From Paralimibaculum aggregatum (GTDB taxonomy: Bacteria > Pseudomonadota > Alphaproteobacteria > Rhodobacterales > Rhodobacteraceae): a stretch of DNA of 64,000 nt. Positions 19,229-26,539 of this stretch are shown piece after piece. The translations under genes and the position numbers were made by a program. Below the pieces are notes generated by a model that was not told where the DNA came from, made no database searches, and saw only the letters and a list, made by a program, of their open reading frames with translations. The stretch's first letter is position 1. Every line of letters starts with the position of its first letter. The DNA lies in the NCBI RefSeq assembly GCF_030270585.1, contig NZ_BSYI01000001.1, positions 213,517-277,516 on the forward strand, read 5' to 3'.

Positions 19229-19626
19229 ATATAATAAAATTTAGGTACTGGAATGGCGTCACAAACGTGATGGTGAACGATCCAGAAATGCCATATAAAG
19301 AGGGCTGGACAATAGAGCAGTTGTTCAGTGAAAGAGGCTGGATTTGGATGCAGTACACTGGCCTCAAAGATGTAAATGGGAAGGAAATTTACGAAGGTGA
19401 TGTTTGTGAAGAAATCAGCGTGTCCGGCAGAAGATCCCATAAGTCAGCAATTGAATTCTTCGATGGCTCGTATCATCTTTGCCACGATCATTTTGATCTG
19501 CGAGGGAATACAACTGGAAGGTACGAACAAGTTCTGGGATTTCTGGAACAACCTGCTGTTGAGATTATCGGCAACATCTACGAAAATCCGGAGTTACTCA
19601 CCCCACCATCTGAACCAGTAGCGTAG
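19225..19626 (+). CDS. YopX-like phage protein
   Basis: A 133-residue protein of the YopX type, common in phages and integrative elements and of unknown function. Diagnostic parts are the N-terminal IKFRYWNGV, the central YTGLKDVNGKEIYEGDVCEE and the C-terminal VEIIGNIYENPELL. Codon use is AT-rich, consistent with acquisition. It overlaps the preceding ORF by four bases and runs convergently into the small membrane protein gene, overlapping it by 29 bases. Confidence 0.85.
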   Translation: MNIIKFRYWNGVTNVMVNDPEMPYKEGWTIEQLFSERGWIWMQYTGLKDVNGKEIYEGDVCEEISVSGRRSHKSAIEFFDGSYHLCHDHFDLRGNTTGRYEQVLGFLEQPAVEIIGNIYENPELLTPPSEPVA

Positions 19627-19813
19627 TCACAGCTGCTACAACCGCTCCGATAACCGCGCTAACGATAGCGACCCGCATATTGTCCCGTCGCGTGATTTGA
19701 AACTTTAGGTGATCGATCTCGCGCTGGTATTGTTCACGCGCTTCAGGATCACCAAAGCCTCCCCTATCCATGGAGCGCAACAACGAAGCCAGTTCGTTAT
19801 CCAATTTCCCCAC
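19598..19813 (-). CDS. Small protein with C-terminal membrane helix
   Basis: A 71-residue ORF: a charged N-terminal half with helix-forming sequence (EAREQYQREIDHLKFQI) and one C-terminal membrane helix (VAIVSAVIGAVVAAVTTLLVQMV). The architecture is seen in many phage-encoded small membrane proteins, but I cannot assign a function; holin-associated is one guess. It overlaps the end of the YopX-like gene on the other strand. Confidence 0.5.
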   Translation of the reverse strand: MGKLDNELASLLRSMDRGGFGDPEAREQYQREIDHLKFQITRRDNMRVAIVSAVIGAVVAAVTTLLVQMVG

Positions 19814-19830
19814 GTTTCAACTCCGAATTC

Positions 19831-19851
19831 AAAGAGACTAAACCGAGACTA
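19831..19851 (+). repeat. GAGACTA repeats near island right end
   Basis: GAGACTA occurs at 19834-19840 and again at 19845-19851, about 50 bases inside the tRNA boundary. Related GAGACT/AGTCTC words occur at 18817-18822 and 18851-18856 near the other end. Spacing and location resemble arm-type binding sites of a tyrosine integrase. Confidence 0.35.
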
Positions 19852-19897
19852 GCGCCCTAATCTGAAACTCTTAAATCCGCTAACCTCTTGATTTTGT

Positions 19898-19974
19898 TGG
19901 TACCGCCTGCTGGATTCGAACCAGCGACCTCTAGATCCACAATCTAGCGCTCTAACCAACTGAGCTAAGGCGGC
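19898..19974 (-). tRNA. tRNA-His (GTG)
   Basis: A complete 77-base cloverleaf with encoded CCA. The acceptor is GCCGCCT paired with AGGCGGT (one G-U), the D-arm is GCTCAGTTGGTTAGAGC, the anticodon arm is CTAGA/TCTAG with loop TTGTGGA (anticodon GTG), and the T-arm is GCTGG/CCAGC with TTCGAAT. The discriminator is A73, as described for alphaproteobacterial tRNA-His. The adjacent island lies at its 3' end. Confidence 0.93.
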
Positions 19975-20154
19975 CCGATGCGGCTGTGCGGGCGGCGCGA
20001 GCGCCGTCCTAGACGTCGGATTAATCGCTGCGGCGCGGGAATTCAAGCTCCCCCTTTGCAATTGTGTCATCGGCTCTGGCATTGTCGTCGCCCAGAGCAG
20101 ATCACGGGCGACGCGCCGGCATGGCGCGCCCCGGACAGGAGGAGTGCGCAGGCC

Positions 20155-20412
20155 ATGGGCATCGACAGCGAGAGCGAGGTGGCGGCGAGCCTCCGGATCG
20201 GGCCGACCACGCTCGGCATGGTGCGGGTCTATGTCGAGTCGGACGGGCTCGAGCTGCCGATGGATTTCGACCCCGACGAAGCGCGCGAGATCGCCGAGGA
20301 GCTGCGCGCCGCCGCGGACCGGGCCGACGCGCTCGCCACGGCCAGCAAGGGCGGCGGCAAGGCCGGCAGGGCCCGCAAGGGTGCCGGAAGCGGCGGCAGC
20401 GAGCGGAGCTGA
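20155..20412 (+). CDS. Small conserved protein, DUF6324-like
   Basis: An 85-residue protein beginning MGIDSESEVAASLRIGPTT, with FDPDEAREIAEELRAAADRAD and a Gly/Lys/Arg-rich tail. I recognise it as a Rhodobacterales-conserved family, which I believe is named DUF6324; function unknown. The SD-like AGGAGGAG run ends ten bases before the ATG. It is the first gene of a four-gene unit with a one-base gap to the next. Confidence 0.75.
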   Translation: MGIDSESEVAASLRIGPTTLGMVRVYVESDGLELPMDFDPDEAREIAEELRAAADRADALATASKGGGKAGRARKGAGSGGSERS

Positions 20413-20413
20413 C

Positions 20414-21529
20414 ATGGCACCGCCGCCGCGCAGCGAGGCCGATCTGGCCCCGGAGGCGGCGGCGGCCTCCGGCACGGGCCGGCCGGAGGCGGGCGAGGCG
20501 GGCGACGGGCGCCCGGCGATGGCCGTGCCCGCCGGCCCGCTGCCGATCGCGATGGCAGCGATCACCGTCGACGGCCGCTGCCGCGAGCGCAATCCGGCCG
20601 ATCTCGCGATCTTCGGCGAGCGGGCGGACCGGCTGATCGCGCGCTTTCTCGACCCGGGACTTGGGCAGTCGATGCTCGCCGCGGCGGTGGCCGACGGCAT
20701 TGCCGAGGCGCCGGCCTGCCTCACCACCGCCGCCGGCGCCCGGCCCTTCCGCGTCAGTCTCTGGCGCCAGCGCGGCGGCGAGCGCATCCGCGTGCTCGGC
20801 GCCTTCGCCGGAGACGCGCCCCCGGCTCCGGCACCACCCCCCGACACCCGCCCCGCGCTCCCCGGGGACGGCGGCGCGGCGGAGATCCTCGTGCGTGCAC
20901 TGAGGGCGCCGCTGCGGGCCGCCATCGGGGCCGCCGAGCGGCTGCGCGACCAGGGCACGGCGGCGGGCGGCGAGGCGGTGGCCCGCGGTGCCTCCGACAT
21001 CCTCGCGGCCGGCTGGCGGCTGACCCGGCTGGCCGACGACCTGCTCGCCGCGCCGCCGGGGCGGCTGCCGGCACCGCGGGCGCTCGGCGAGGTCGACCCG
21101 GTGCGCCTGATCCGGCGGCTGCTCCGCCTCGCCGCCGGGGAGTTCACTGCGCGCGGCATCCTGGTGGAAGAGGAGCGGCTGCCGCCACCCGGCGCGGCGC
21201 CGCTGGTGCTGGCCGACGAGAGCCTGCTCTGGCTGGCCTTCGAGACGCTGCTCTGGGAGGCGGCGGCGGAAGCCGGCCCGGACGGGCGGATCGCGCTCGG
21301 CCTTGCCCGGACCGCGGGCGGCGGCGCGGTGCTGGAGATCGCCGCGCAGACCGGCACCGCCGCACCGATCGAGCGCGCGCCGCCCCGCCTGGCCAGCAGC
21401 GGCGGGCTCGGCCCCGAGCTCTGCGGCCCGATTCTCGCCTCCATCGGCCTTGCGCTCGAGCCACAGGCGGGGGAGGGTCCGGCGCTGCGCATCCACATTC
21501 CTCCCGAAAGCTGCCTGGACCCGCCATGA
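20414..21529 (+). CDS. Histidine-kinase-like protein lacking the phospho-acceptor His
   Basis: A 371-residue cytoplasmic protein. The N-terminal part (about 45-135) resembles a PAS-type sensor region (ITVDGRCRERNPADLAIFG). Next comes an HK dimerisation-like helix where the H-box (SHELRTPL in kinases) reads VRALRAPLRAAIG, without His. The C-terminal part resembles a GHKL ATPase (GLGPELCGPILASIGLAL, RIHIP) but lacks a clear N-box Asn. It is probably a pseudokinase or binding scaffold rather than an active sensor. It is coupled to the next gene by a four-base overlap. The kinase kinship is inferred from pattern, not a strong match. Confidence 0.6.
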   Translation: MAPPPRSEADLAPEAAAASGTGRPEAGEAGDGRPAMAVPAGPLPIAMAAITVDGRCRERNPADLAIFGERADRLIARFLDPGLGQSMLAAAVADGIAEAPACLTTAAGARPFRVSLWRQRGGERIRVLGAFAGDAPPAPAPPPDTRPALPGDGGAAEILVRALRAPLRAAIGAAERLRDQGTAAGGEAVARGASDILAAGWRLTRLADDLLAAPPGRLPAPRALGEVDPVRLIRRLLRLAAGEFTARGILVEEERLPPPGAAPLVLADESLLWLAFETLLWEAAAEAGPDGRIALGLARTAGGGAVLEIAAQTGTAAPIERAPPRLASSGGLGPELCGPILASIGLALEPQAGEGPALRIHIPPESCLDPP

Positions 21530-22872
21530 CCGAGACATCTGCCCCCACCGACACCGTTCCCGCCGAGGCCGAGCCCACCTGGCTCGCCGCCCCCGCACGG
21601 GCGCGCATCGCCGAGATCGAGGCCGGGCTCGCCGGGCGCGACGCCGCCGGGCTGGCGGCGGAGATCGAGCGCCTGGTGGCGGCGGACGAAGCGCTCCGCG
21701 CCCGGCACAGCATCAATCTCGACCCCGCTGCCAACGTGATGAACCCGGCTGCCGAGGCGCTGATGGCGCGCGGGCTCTCGGGCCGGCCCTCGCTGGGGCA
21801 TCCGGGCACGAAATACGAGGCGGGGCTCGAGGAAATCGAGCAGATCGAGGTGATCGCGTCGCGGCTCGCGCGGCAGGTCTTCGGGGCGCGCTTTGCCGAG
21901 ATCCGGCTCGGCTCCGGGGCGATGGCGAACCTTGCCGCCTTCATGGCGGTCTGCCGGCCGGGCGACGCGGTGATCGTGCCGCCGGCCTCGGTGGGCGGGC
22001 ATGTGACGCATCACCTGCCGGGCGCCGCGGGGCTCTACGGGCTTAAGGTCCACGCCGCCCCGGTCAACCCGCAGACCTACAGCGTCGATCCGGAGGGCGT
22101 GGCGGCGCTGGCGGCGCGGGTCGGACCGAGGCTCATCACCATCGGCGGCTCGCTCAACCTCGGGCACCACCCGGTTGCCGAGCTCGCGGCGATCGCGCGC
22201 GAGCACGGCGCGAGGCTGATGTTCGACGCGGCGCATCTCTCGGGTCCGATCGCGGGCGGCGCCTGGCCGGACCCGCTGTCGGAAGGCGCCGACCTGATGA
22301 CCCTGAGCACCTACAAGAGCCTCGGCGGGCCGCCGGGCGGGCTGGTGCTGACCAACGATCCCGGCCTCGCCGGGCGCATCGACGCCATCGCCTTTCCGGG
22401 CCTCACCGCCAACCCTGATCCGGGCCGCATCGCGGCGCTGGCGCGGACGCTGCTCGACTGGGTGGCCTTCGGGCCGGAGGCCGCCCGCGAGATGGTCGCT
22501 GCGGCGCGCACGCTGGCGGCCGAGCTCTACCGCCACGGGCTGCCGGTGGCCTTCGCCGGCGACGACGCGACCCGCAGCCATGCCCTCGCGCTGCAGGCGG
22601 CGCGCTGGGGCGGCGGCGCGGCGATGGCGGCGCGGCTGCGGCGGGCCGGGCTGCTGGCCTGCCCGATCGGCCTGCCGGACGGGCGCGACGGTGTCGCGGA
22701 GGGCCTGCGCATCGGCACCTCCGAGATCTCGCGCCGCGGCATGGGCGTCGAGGAGATGGGCGCGCTGGCCGAGCTGATCGCGCGCGCGCTCGAAGGCGAT
22801 CCGGCGGCGGTGGCACCGGATGTCGGCCGCCTCGCGGCGCGGCACGATCGGCTGCGCCACGTGCTGCCCTGA
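21526..22872 (+). CDS. SHMT-like PLP-dependent enzyme
   Basis: A 448-residue fold-type I PLP enzyme resembling serine hydroxymethyltransferase. Features include GRPSLGHPGTKYE near the substrate site, RLGSGAMANLAAFM, the Asp of FDAAHLSGPIAGG that holds the PLP ring, and the Schiff-base lysine K264 in STYKSLGGPPGG. SHMT usually reads TTHKTLRGPRGG, so the phosphate-loop Arg is replaced and the Thr/His before Lys is changed. It may therefore be a 2-methylserine-, aldolase- or otherwise specialised relative. Position between a pseudokinase and a Mur-type ligase suggests production of an amino acid substrate for that ligase (inference). Confidence 0.8.
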   Translation: MTETSAPTDTVPAEAEPTWLAAPARARIAEIEAGLAGRDAAGLAAEIERLVAADEALRARHSINLDPAANVMNPAAEALMARGLSGRPSLGHPGTKYEAGLEEIEQIEVIASRLARQVFGARFAEIRLGSGAMANLAAFMAVCRPGDAVIVPPASVGGHVTHHLPGAAGLYGLKVHAAPVNPQTYSVDPEGVAALAARVGPRLITIGGSLNLGHHPVAELAAIAREHGARLMFDAAHLSGPIAGGAWPDPLSEGADLMTLSTYKSLGGPPGGLVLTNDPGLAGRIDAIAFPGLTANPDPGRIAALARTLLDWVAFGPEAAREMVAAARTLAAELYRHGLPVAFAGDDATRSHALALQAARWGGGAAMAARLRRAGLLACPIGLPDGRDGVAEGLRIGTSEISRRGMGVEEMGALAELIARALEGDPAAVAPDVGRLAARHDRLRHVLP

Positions 22873-22879
22873 GGCGCGG

Positions 22880-24193
22880 ATGGCGCTCGGGCCCCGGTTC
22901 CTGCGGCTCGCGGCGCCGCTCATCGGTCCCGGCGGAGTGGATGCGGCGATCACCCTCAAGCGCGACGCGGAGGGGCTGGCGGCGCTGCTGCCGGCGCGGG
23001 CCTGGCGGGCGCTGCATCCGCGGCTCCGTGTCGTCGGCATCACCGGGAGCTGCGGCAAGACCACCGCCACCGGGCTGATCGGCGCGGTGCTGGCCGAGGC
23101 CGGGCCGGTGATCTGCTCGACGCGCCCCTGGGCGGCCTCGGGCGCGGCGGCGCGGCTGAGCCAGGGGGCGAATGCGCGCCGCCCGATCGGGCGGCTGATG
23201 CTGCGCGCGCGGGGCGACACCCGGTTCTTCGTCGCCGAGATGGGCGGCGGCGATGCCGGGGGGCTGCGCCAGTTCGCCCGCCATCTGCGCCCCGACATCG
23301 CGGTGGTGACCCATGTGCGGCTCGACCACCGGTCGCGCTATCGCAACCACGAGGCGGTGGCCGCGGACAAGGGCCGGCTGATCGCCGCATTGCCGCCGGA
23401 GGGCCTCGCGATCCTGAACGCCGACGACCCGCATGTGGCGGCGATGCGCCGGCTGACCCGGGCACGGGTGATCGCCTGCGGCCGGGCGGAGGGGGCGGAC
23501 CTCCGGCTCCTGGACGCATCCGCGAGCCTCACGGAGGGGCTGCGCCTCGCGCTGTCGCATGACAGCCGCCGGATCACGCTCGCCACCCGGTTCACTTCGG
23601 AGATCGCGGTCATGCCGCTGATGGCCGCGGTCGCCGCCGGGCTGGCCGTGGGGGTGGCGCCCGCGCGCATCCGCGCGGTGCTCGAGGCCGCCGAGCCGCC
23701 GCCCGGGCGCATGCGGCTGCACCGGCTGGACAGCGGGATCGCGGTGATCGACGATTCGGTGAAGGCCCCGCTCTATTCCGTCGAGCAGGCGCTCGATGCG
23801 CTGGCCGCGGCAGAGGCGGCCCGCAAGGTGGCGGTGATCGGCACGCTCTCGGATCTCGGCAGCGCAACCTCGACAAAATACCGCCGGGTGGCGCGGCAGG
23901 CGCTGGCGGTGGCAGACACCGTGCTCTTCGTCGGCCCCTGGGCCGGCAGCGTGGCGCGGCTGAAGGCGGAGGCCGGGGCGGGTCGGCTGCTCACCGCCGA
24001 GACCGCCGCGGAGGCGCTCGCACAGCTCGGGCCGGTCCTCGGCCCCGGCGCGCTGGTGCTGCTCAAGGGCTCGAACAACGCCGACCATCTGGAGCGGCTG
24101 CTGCTGGCGCTATCCGGGCAGGAGGTCGCCTGCGACCGGATCGGCTGCGGCCGTCACCACCGCTGCGAGGACTGCGCCCTGCTGGCGCCCTGA
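22880..24193 (+). CDS. MurF-like ATP-dependent ligase without N-terminal Mur domain
   Basis: A 437-residue Mur-ligase family protein joining an amino group to a carboxylate with ATP. Walker A is GITGSCGKTTAT (Lys60), the central motif is THVRLDHRSRY with NADDPH, and the C-terminal domain starts at VIDDSVKAPLYSVEQALDAL. In MurF the P-loop sits about 50 residues further in, so the UDP-sugar-binding domain is missing and the substrate is unlikely to be UDP-MurNAc-tripeptide. The C-terminus has four Cys in CDRIGCGRHHRCEDC, a possible metal site. It follows the SHMT-like gene by seven bases. An upstream in-frame ATG (22820) would overlap that gene, so 22880 is preferred. Confidence 0.8.
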   Translation: MALGPRFLRLAAPLIGPGGVDAAITLKRDAEGLAALLPARAWRALHPRLRVVGITGSCGKTTATGLIGAVLAEAGPVICSTRPWAASGAAARLSQGANARRPIGRLMLRARGDTRFFVAEMGGGDAGGLRQFARHLRPDIAVVTHVRLDHRSRYRNHEAVAADKGRLIAALPPEGLAILNADDPHVAAMRRLTRARVIACGRAEGADLRLLDASASLTEGLRLALSHDSRRITLATRFTSEIAVMPLMAAVAAGLAVGVAPARIRAVLEAAEPPPGRMRLHRLDSGIAVIDDSVKAPLYSVEQALDALAAAEAARKVAVIGTLSDLGSATSTKYRRVARQALAVADTVLFVGPWAGSVARLKAEAGAGRLLTAETAAEALAQLGPVLGPGALVLLKGSNNADHLERLLLALSGQEVACDRIGCGRHHRCEDCALLAP

Positions 24194-24199
24194 GCGGGC

Positions 24200-24931
24200 C
24201 TATTCCGCCGCGACCCCCTCCTCCGCGGCGAGCGCGCGCTCGGCGCCCGCGCGCTCCCGCGGAAACGCCGCCAGCGCGCTGAGGCGCAGCCAGTCCGGGA
24301 AGGCGCGGCAATGCGCCTCCGGCCCCTCGAGGCGGATCCGGCCCGCGCGGATCTCGGCGCGCAGGTCGCGAAACCCCCGCCAGGCCTCGACGAAGCGGCG
24401 GATCTCCGCCAGCACCCTGAGATCCTCATCGAAGCCCGGATGCTTGAGGCACATGTCCACCCGTCCGCCCTCATGCACCAGCCAGAAGCGGTTGAGCGCC
24501 ACCGGGCTGCCGGCGAACTCGAAGCCGATCACGGTGCGGCCCGCGGGCATCGCCTCGGTGGCAAGGCGGGTGTGCATGCTCCATGCGAGGAAGGCCGGGT
24601 CGAGATCCTCCGAGACCATGTCGCGCCCCCATTTCTGGCCCCAGACAGCGAGCTGCATGATGATCGGATCGAGTTCGCGCCCGGCTTCCGTGAGCAGGTA
24701 TTCGTGGCCGCGCCCCTCCCGGAGCGGGCGGCGCTCCACCAGCCCGGCACGCTCGAGCGCGGCGAGGCGCTGGGAGAGCAGCGTCGCGGAGATCTTCGGT
24801 ACGCCGCGATGGATCTCGTTGAAGCGCCGGCAGCCATCGACGAGCCGGCTGACGATCAAGAGCGTCCAGCGCTCGCAGAGCAGTTCCGCGGCGAGCGCGA
24901 GCGGGCAATACTGGCCGAAACCCTTGGGCAT
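24200..24931 (-). CDS. HxlR family transcriptional regulator
   Basis: A 243-residue DNA-binding protein. The N-terminal HxlR winged helix covers about residues 5-100: GQYCPLALAAELLCERWTLLIV, RRFNEIHRGVPKISATLLSQRL and the wing region EYLLTEAG. The C-terminal 130 residues form an extension found in some HxlR proteins and may be a ligand-binding domain. An in-frame ATG at 25087 would run through the divergent promoter region, so the ATG at 24931 is used. It is divergent from the FAD oxidoreductase and probably controls it through the dyad at 24992-25029. Confidence 0.85.
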   Translation of the reverse strand: MPKGFGQYCPLALAAELLCERWTLLIVSRLVDGCRRFNEIHRGVPKISATLLSQRLAALERAGLVERRPLREGRGHEYLLTEAGRELDPIIMQLAVWGQKWGRDMVSEDLDPAFLAWSMHTRLATEAMPAGRTVIGFEFAGSPVALNRFWLVHEGGRVDMCLKHPGFDEDLRVLAEIRRFVEAWRGFRDLRAEIRAGRIRLEGPEAHCRAFPDWLRLSALAAFPRERAGAERALAAEEGVAAE

Positions 24932-24991
24932 GCGGTTCTCCCTTGGCGGTCGGGCTCCCACCCCGATCATGGCCGAATCGCGGGAGCCCAA

Positions 24992-25029
24992 CCACTCCGG
25001 ATTCCGGAGCGCTCCAGATTCCCGAGTGG
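24992..25029. promoter_or_regulatory. Large dyad between divergent regulator and oxidoreductase genes
   Basis: The perfect palindrome GGAGCGCTCC (25006-25015) lies at the exact centre of a 38-base symmetric region whose ends are CCACTC (24992) and GAGTGG (25029). In-between positions match partly. Its place between the HxlR gene and its divergent neighbour suits an operator. Confidence 0.55.
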
Positions 25030-25086
25030 CGCGGGCCGGGCCGGGGACGCATCCTCCTCGCCATGAAGCCGCTGGAGGAGACCGCA

Positions 25087-26472
25087 ATGGACAGCGCAGA
25101 CCCCCTCGCCCCGCTCGACCGACGGCTCGGGCGCCGGCTGATCCGCCCCGGAGATGCGGACTACGACACCGCCCGGCAGGTCTGGAACGCGATGATCGAC
25201 CGCCGCCCCGCCGCCATCGCCCGCTGCCGCAGCGTCGAGGACGTTGTGGCCGCGGTGGCAGCCTGCCGGGCCGCCGGCCGGGTCGCGGCGATCCGCGGCG
25301 GCGGGCATAACATCGCCGGCAGCGCGGTGGCCGATGACGCGCTGGTGATCGACCTGTCGGACATGCGCGGCGTCACCGTCGATCCCGCGGCCCGCATTGC
25401 CCGGGTGCAGGGCGGCGCGCTGCTCGCCGATCTCGACGCCGCGGCACAGGCCCACGGGCTCGCGGTGCCGGCGGGCGTGATCTCGAGCACCGGGGTGGCG
25501 GGGCTGACCCTCGGCGGCGGCTTCGGCTGGCTGTCGCGGCGCTTCGGCCTGGCGGCGGACAACCTGCTCGCGGTGCGGCTGGTGACCGCCGCGGGCAGGG
25601 TGGTGGAGGCCACCCCCGATGCAACGCCCGAGCTGTTCTGGGCCCTGCGCGGCGGCGGCGGCAATTTCGGCGTGGCGGTGGAGTTCGCCTTTCGCCTCCA
25701 TGCCGTGGGGCCGGAGGTGCTGTTCGGGCCAACGGTCTTCCCGCTCGAGGCGGCGGAGGTGACGCTGGCGGCCTGGGGCGCCTTCTGTGCCGGGGCGCCG
25801 CGGGAGGCCTGCGTCTGGGCGGATCTGCTGACGGCACCGCCGCTGCCCTTCCTCGACGACCGGCATCACGGGCGGAAGGTGCTCTCGCTGATGCAGTGCT
25901 GGAGCGGCGATCCGGCGGAGGGCGCTTCGGTGCTGGCGCCGCTCCGCGAGCTGCCCGAGGCGATCGGCGATGCGGTCGCGGTCAGGCCCTATGTCGAGGC
26001 GCAGCGGATGCTCGACGCCGCCTATGAGGCCGGCGCGCGCAACTACTGGAGCGCGAGCAATGTGGCCGGCATCGTCGATCCCCTGCCCCGGCTGCTGGCC
26101 GAGCGCGCCGCGATCCTGCCGACACCGGCTTCCGACATCCTGATCTGCCAGCTCGGCGGCGCCATCGACGACGTCGCCCCGGAGGACAGCGCCTATCCGC
26201 ATCGCGGCGTGGGGTTCTCGATCACCGCCGGCGCGCGCTGGACCGACCCGGCGGACGACGCCCGCTGCACCGGCTGGCTCCGCGAAACCGCGGCGGCCTT
26301 CCGCCCGCATGCGCAGCCGGGCGCCTATGTGAACTTCATCCCCGAGGGAGGGCGCACGGCGGACGCCTTTGGCGCCAATCTGGCTCGGCTGGCGGCGGTG
26401 AAGGCGGTTCACGACCCGGAGAACCTGTTCCGGTCGAACCAGAACATCCTGCCGGGTCGCTCCCCGGCCTGA
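25087..26472 (+). CDS. FAD-binding oxidoreductase (BBE-like)
   Basis: A 461-residue flavoenzyme of the PCMH/VAO family with a berberine-bridge-type C-terminus. The His in RGGGHNIAG fits covalent flavin attachment, followed by ISSTGVAGLTLGGGFGWLSRRFG and ELFWALRGGGGNFGV. The BBE segment close to the C-terminus reads AVKAVHDPENLFRSNQNI. There is no signal peptide. Start 25087 is chosen because GGAGG lies about ten bases upstream; ATG 25063 is the alternative. Substrates of such oxidases are varied (sugars, alcohols, alkaloids) and cannot be inferred here. Confidence 0.88.
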   Translation: MDSADPLAPLDRRLGRRLIRPGDADYDTARQVWNAMIDRRPAAIARCRSVEDVVAAVAACRAAGRVAAIRGGGHNIAGSAVADDALVIDLSDMRGVTVDPAARIARVQGGALLADLDAAAQAHGLAVPAGVISSTGVAGLTLGGGFGWLSRRFGLAADNLLAVRLVTAAGRVVEATPDATPELFWALRGGGGNFGVAVEFAFRLHAVGPEVLFGPTVFPLEAAEVTLAAWGAFCAGAPREACVWADLLTAPPLPFLDDRHHGRKVLSLMQCWSGDPAEGASVLAPLRELPEAIGDAVAVRPYVEAQRMLDAAYEAGARNYWSASNVAGIVDPLPRLLAERAAILPTPASDILICQLGGAIDDVAPEDSAYPHRGVGFSITAGARWTDPADDARCTGWLRETAAAFRPHAQPGAYVNFIPEGGRTADAFGANLARLAAVKAVHDPENLFRSNQNILPGRSPA

Positions 26473-26477
26473 GGCCC

Positions 26478-26501
26478 CCCCGCCCGAAAAGGCCGGCGGG
26501 G
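26478..26501. terminator. Weak hairpin between convergent genes
   Basis: CCCCGCC (26478-26484) pairs with GGCGGGG (26495-26501) around a ten-base loop containing four A, between the oxidoreductase and deaminase genes. No T tract follows on either strand, so terminator function is tentative. Confidence 0.3.
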
Positions 26502-26539
26502 CGCAAGCGGAGACCGACGGGCGCCCCCCGGGGCGGCCG

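Larger units (their letters stand above)
18658..19974. mobile_element. Remnant integrative element in tRNA-His
   Basis: The AT-rich sequence between the partial copy at 18658-18708 and the complete tRNA-His gene contrasts strongly with the very GC-rich surroundings. It contains three small ORFs (one YopX-like, a phage family), two DnaA-box-like sites and several GAGACT motifs near both ends. No integrase is present, so it is either a deletion remnant or a satellite mobilised in trans. Element identity is inferred from boundary repeats plus composition. Confidence 0.65.

Noticed and set aside
18998..19813. Small ORFs of the island as a toxin-antitoxin pair
   Set aside because: The second ORF is YopX-like, not a toxin; no antitoxin-type DNA-binding protein is seen.
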